Part shown: positions 60,303-64,000 of the stretch, piece after piece
Layout: each line of letters opens with the position of its first letter
How positions within the stretch are numbered: the stretch's first letter is position 1
Assembly: GCA_014529385.2 (NCBI GenBank)
Contig: CM043959.1
Span: 86,647,529-86,711,528 of the forward strand
Reading direction: 5' to 3'
Source: Adiantum capillus-veneris
Lineage: Eukaryota > Streptophyta > Polypodiopsida > Polypodiales > Pteridaceae
Length of the DNA: 64,000 nucleotides
The notes under the pieces: model-generated
The model's input: the letters and a program-made list of their open reading frames with translations, nothing else
Told to the model about the DNA's origin: nothing
Database searches by the model: none
Position numbers and translations under genes: made by a program

Positions 60303-60372
60303 AATTTTTGAGTTAGAGTGGATCAGCAAGACTAACATTCATAATGACATAGTAGATAATCACACTAATGAT

Positions 60373-60416
<44 letters not shown>

Positions 60417-62093
60417 AGACTCAATTGACAACTTGATTGGAAAATGAGCTAACTTATTGGTGTGTACAAATAAGATACTTAAGTAGTAGCAGAACATGGC
60501 TAGGTCCACCTCTCAAGGGTCACACAGAACCATTCCCAAGGGTCAAGGGGCAACTCTCTTGTTGGAGTTGTAGAACGGAAGCTAAAACCCTTGAATTTTT
60601 CCCACACACGTAACTATCAACCTTTCACCATCTCCCCCAAAACCCAAGTACATACAACTAGACAAAGACACCACACACGCGCGCGCACACAGACACACAA
60701 AATAGTGAAATCATGTAAGATAGGAGATGTAGACATGATTTCTGCACAAACAATTAGCATAAGAGTGAGAGAGGAGAATCTTGCACAAGAATGGCTTAAA
60801 ATCCTAGCCCCCCAAAATCCACAAAACCTCTTTGTGGAGTTGAGTATTTAATTTTATGAAACATATTTTTGGTACTAGTATTTGAGCCACTCTTTACACT
60901 TTAGTCCATGAGTGGTGGCTATCACTTCTTGCAAGACTCTTTGTAGGGTGAGTTATCACTAGATATATACAATGAAACCTTATTGGCAAAATATCTAAAA
61001 CACTATGAAAATAAAGATCACGGAGAGAGATTATGTGGCTCCTTCTCCTCAATTCCCAAAATTCCAATTTACATAGCATAATCTCATTGTTAGTAAAAAT
61101 AAAAAGATAGCACCGCAATTAACAATTACATGCTAGCTATCCCAATTGTAATGCTAACCACATACAGCAGGAGGGTGCCCGAACTCGTAACGACACTCCC
61201 ACTAGGGATAGCAACTCTCTTCAGTTTCTCAATAGAGAATCAACTGAACCGTGAGTAATGAAAGGTGTGAAGAAAATCTGAAAAGTTTTGGGGAAAAAAA
61301 TCAAGCATCCACTTAGTATCTTCTCTAGGTTGTAAACCGTGCCTGTGCGTGTGGTGGTGGTCTCGTGATCAATTATTTGGTGGGGATTTTATATTTGCGA
61401 GCTTTTGGAATAAAAACCTTATTTTTGAGCTTTTTCACGTAGTTTTGATTGAACATCATATTCTAAAGAATACCAAACAACATACTTACCATAGTCTCAA
61501 AGCAACCTAGCAAATCAACTCAAGAAACCTCAAAACCAAAATATGATATGCATATCATACCACATAACAAACCTCAAATCACATCATCATGTCACACAAC
61601 CAAAAAAATGCCATGTTCAAGTCATGTGGTACCATGTACATAAAACATGCAACTCAAAACATCAAAATGAAATCTCTAGAGAGAGCATATTCACCTTTTC
61701 ATGCTCAACTTTAATTGTCCATAATATCAATGACATTCACCTTAAACTTAACGTGTTGGAAGATAATTCTGGAAGACAAAGAGGACAAGTACATAATCTA
61801 TTGGGGACTGCATGTGATATACAGATGGCGGACAAATGATATTAGATGGGTGTGCCTGCGGACGATCCCCCCTCCTCACTCATCGTTTTTTTCCAATTTG
61901 TGTATATATCTTCTCAATTTAGTGTATAAACGATAGTCGATTAATGAAGATCATTAGCATTATATTGATAGAAAACCCTAAACCGGAGCATTATTTCTAA
62001 ATTAATACGCCATAAAATTAAAACAAAACATGAACTATATTATTTTTGCTACTATTTCAACTATTGTGTCCAAATTACATATAACATAAGAGA
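60303..62093. other. No gene; possibly LTR of element G at its left edge
   Basis: If the split site at 60303 is a primer site, the adjoining sequence (AATTTTTGAGTTAGAGTGGA and on) would be the 3' end of an LTR read on the minus strand. I could not find its partner. A GA microsatellite lies at 60375-60413. Nothing else recognised. Confidence 0.4.
60375..60413. repeat. (GA)n microsatellite
   Basis: About 19 GA units. Confidence 0.95.
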
Positions 62094-62145
62094 TGTTGAG
62101 CTCTCTGATCATCCGCGTGCACACGGATCATCAAAGAGCTCAACA
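62094..62145. repeat. Isolated 52-bp hairpin
   Basis: Inverted repeat with 22-bp arms, TGTTGAGCTCTCTGATCATC and its complement ending ATCAAAGAGCTCAACA, around an 8-bp loop (CGTGCACA). Two mismatches. It could be a small folded DNA transposon remnant or a solo palindrome. Confidence 0.8.
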
Positions 62146-62929
62146 CTTACTATGAACTGTGTTAAAAAACAAAATGGTGCCTTCAAAAAATAGTTAAATC
62201 TCAACATCTTCAACATTTTTCTATCATGCCAAGGGTAGGACTAGACGGGCACGTAGGACTAGACGGGCACGGCCCGGACAATGTGCCAGACACACATGCA
62301 GTAAAGGGGTCTATATATGGAAGAGGGCCAGGGGCCTATATATAGGATGGTTGGGAGGTTATTCGCATGTCTGTCTACCCGCTGGTCTAACATTTTCAAA
62401 GCTCCTACACCCCATGTTTCACACCCAAGTGGATCTGCACCTCCCTTCCTCCTATATCTAGTCTAGCTCCTATTTGGAAGGGATTCAAGCCCTAGATCCG
62501 CAAACGTGGGAATCTTTTGCATTCCCTAGGCAAGCCAACGGTCACGATCAACTGGCGATCGTGAGTCGTTGATCCCACCTCCCAAAAGGAGGTGTCGATT
62601 AGTGACATGGATTGCCCTACCACATCTCAGGTGTTCAAATCCAAGGGACCGCACATAGGAGTGCCTTTTGCTTGACGTCCATTCACCTTCAGATTTGCGC
62701 GTGGAGTTGGCGGCCGTAGATCCCATCATGAGGTCTTCGCTAAGGACACGTGGCCCCGAGTGCTGAGGTGGGCCGGCCATCATGAAAATTCCATTTTCAC
62801 CTTGTTCTGCTGGTCGTTAGATATTTATGTCTCATTGAAACATTCATCGCAGCAAATCATCGCTCTTTCTTTCGCTATGCATTATCTTGCAATCAGGTCT
62901 CGGTTGTCCGGGAGTTTATTCAACTGCTG
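62146..62929. other. Upstream region of the PPR gene
   Basis: Contains an 18-bp tandem duplication (TAGGACTAGACGGGCACG, about 62237-62272) and two TATATA stretches (near 62311 and 62338). The latter could serve as a promoter or belong to a decayed LTR: the stretch GCCTATATATAGGATGGTTG loosely resembles part of element F's LTR. The transcription start cannot be placed. Confidence 0.35.
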
Positions 62930-62954
62930 TTGAGAGTGATGCTTTCTCACGTTG

Positions 62955-64000
62955 ATGGCGGGCATGAGCCCCGTCCCCCTCACTCTGGGTCTCTTCTCTG
63001 CTTCTGCTTCTTCTTCTTCTTCTTCACCAGCAGGAGTCACGGTCTGCGATGTCATGCGAGCACCGGAGCAGGTTTTTCAGATACAAGCTGCAGGAGAGAC
63101 TCTCGATGGCTTTTCTGCCTCTCTTCCTCTGCTTCCTAATGGCTCTTCCGAATCCCTCACTTCGAGAGAAGTTTGGTGCAGACCAGGCTGGAAGGCTACA
63201 CGAGACCTCGCCCCTATTTTGCCTGACCACCTCATCAATATCGAAGAGATCAATCATGCTCTGCAGCAGACCACTAGTCCTGAAGAGCTTGATCAGGCCA
63301 TGCTCCCTTGGAAAGGTAAGCTCTCTTTCAGGCTCATGAACACCATTCTTAGCAATGAGAAGGACTGGCAGCGTGCGCTCGCTCTCCATGACTGGATGGT
63401 CGAAAAGGGCAAGTATAAACCCTCTCAGTTCGGCTACAACATCATGCTGAGAAATGTTTTGAGAGAGCAGAAATGGGTTCTTGCAGAGGGCCTCTATAAG
63501 GAAATGCTGAAGTGCAAGGTCTCCCCTGATAAGTACACTTTTGCAACTCTAATCAGCCAGTATGGGAAAGCAGGAAAATTGGAGGGAGCATTTTTGTGGC
63601 TTGAGGAAATGGACCGTGCCGGCATCGCTCCCGATTTGATAACCTTCAGTACCCTCATAGACCTTGCTGGGAAACATGGTAATTTCTCTAAAGCAATGGC
63701 TCTTTTCTACAGAATGAAGGCAGATGGCATATGCCCCGACCTTATCGTGTATAATTCTATGATTAATTTCTTTGGCAAGGCCAAATTGTTCAAAGAATCC
63801 AGGGGTCTTTTTGGCGAAATGAAATCGTATGGAATTACTCCGGATACAGTCAGCTATAGCACTCTCATCAATGTTTACGCGGAAGCTGAAAAGTATACTG
63901 AAGCAGAGGATGTCTTCTTGAGTATGAGAGCAGAAGGGTGCCCGATAGATCTTACGATATGTAATATGATGATCAATGTATACGGAAAATTGGAGTTGGT
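62955..64000 (+). CDS. PPR protein, probably plastid-targeted (5' part; runs off window)
   Basis: A single uninterrupted frame from ATG 62955 to the window edge (348 codons and 2 nt), with no intron seen. Upstream the frame is closed by TGA at 62937, so 62955 is the first possible ATG; a second in-frame ATG is at 62964. Residues 1-30 (MAGMSPVPLTLGLFSASASS and more Ser) look like a chloroplast transit peptide. Five full 35-residue P-type PPR motifs follow (about residues 157-191, 192-226, 227-261, 262-296, 297-331) and a sixth begins. Motifs such as WQRALALHDWM and YNIMLRNVLREQKW recall the chloroplast PPR encoded by Arabidopsis At5g39980 (from memory, not searched). P-class PPR proteins bind organelle RNA and stabilise, splice or help translate it. 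It is the only intact host gene here. Confidence 0.88.
   Translation, partial: MAGMSPVPLTLGLFSASASSSSSSPAGVTVCDVMRAPEQVFQIQAAGETLDGFSASLPLLPNGSSESLTSREVWCRPGWKATRDLAPILPDHLINIEEINHALQQTTSPEELDQAMLPWKGKLSFRLMNTILSNEKDWQRALALHDWMVEKGKYKPSQFGYNIMLRNVLREQKWVLAEGLYKEMLKCKVSPDKYTFATLISQYGKAGKLEGAFLWLEEMDRAGIAPDLITFSTLIDLAGKHGNFSKAMALFYRMKADGICPDLIVYNSMINFFGKAKLFKESRGLFGEMKSYGITPDTVSYSTLINVYAEAEKYTEAEDVFLSMRAEGCPIDLTICNMMINVYGKLEL

Noticed and set aside
62237..62400. Possible LTR related to element F upstream of the PPR gene
   Set aside because: Only loose similarity (TATA stretch and GGTTGGG); no ends, partner or target duplication found.
62526..62783. 85-codon minus-strand ORF near the PPR gene
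   Set aside because: No motif, and it overlaps the upstream region of the plus-strand gene.
63024..63389. 121-codon minus-strand ORF and 63049-63339 plus-strand ORF
   Set aside because: Shadows of the PPR coding frame, which starts at 62955 in a different frame.

Overview
This is a stretch of nuclear DNA from a land plant with a large, repeat-rich genome. Almost all recognisable coding sequence belongs to LTR retrotransposons (Ty1/copia and Ty3/gypsy), most of them decayed and several nested in each other. The only convincing host gene is at the right edge: the 5' end of an intron-free pentatricopeptide-repeat (PPR) gene with a Ser-rich, plastid-type N-terminus, open to the end of the window (62955-64000, +). 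The sequence does not let me name the species. The number and nesting of elements suggest a big genome such as a gymnosperm, fern or large angiosperm.

Layout. 1-1232: decayed gypsy gag/pro relic (+). 1233-4174: no gene, CT and GT microsatellites. 4175-15710: gypsy element A, apparently broken by a local inversion. Its pol, accessory ORFs and 3' LTR lie on the minus strand (about 11990 to 4180). Its 5' LTR and gag fragment lie on the plus strand (14340-15710), with about 2.3 kb of former flank in between; both outer ends carry the same 5-bp target duplication (CCCTC). 17857-23027: copia element B (+), full length with 227-bp LTRs. 24649-30248: copia element D (+), full length, the youngest-looking, with a perfect AAAAT duplication. 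30254-33119: AT-rich DNA with tandem arrays. 33120-34060: gypsy integrase relic. 34061-41320: mostly unrecognised DNA with hairpin repeats, a compound GT/GA microsatellite, a degenerate minisatellite and an unidentified reading frame. 41326-60297: a nest in which copia element C (-, same family as B) is split by gypsy element E (-, 41992-55838), which is itself split by non-autonomous element F (+, 43256-48608). C appears to sit inside the primer-binding site of a still older element G. 60303-62954: no gene except simple repeats and a hairpin. Then the PPR gene.

Age order. By-eye counts of LTR differences (approximate) are about 9% for C, 6% for E, 5% for F, 3% for A, 2% for B and 1.7% for D. 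These agree with the nesting order C then E then F. Gypsy elements A and E share two traits beyond pol: a primer-binding site that is not initiator-Met (TGGCGAyCACG), and a long accessory reading frame between integrase and 3' LTR that combines a small globular domain with a low-complexity stretch and a coiled coil. None of the autonomous elements looks intact: each has stops or frameshifts in gag-pol, often of the CAG-to-TAG, CAA-to-TAA or TGG-to-TAG/TGA kind expected from deamination of methylated cytosines.
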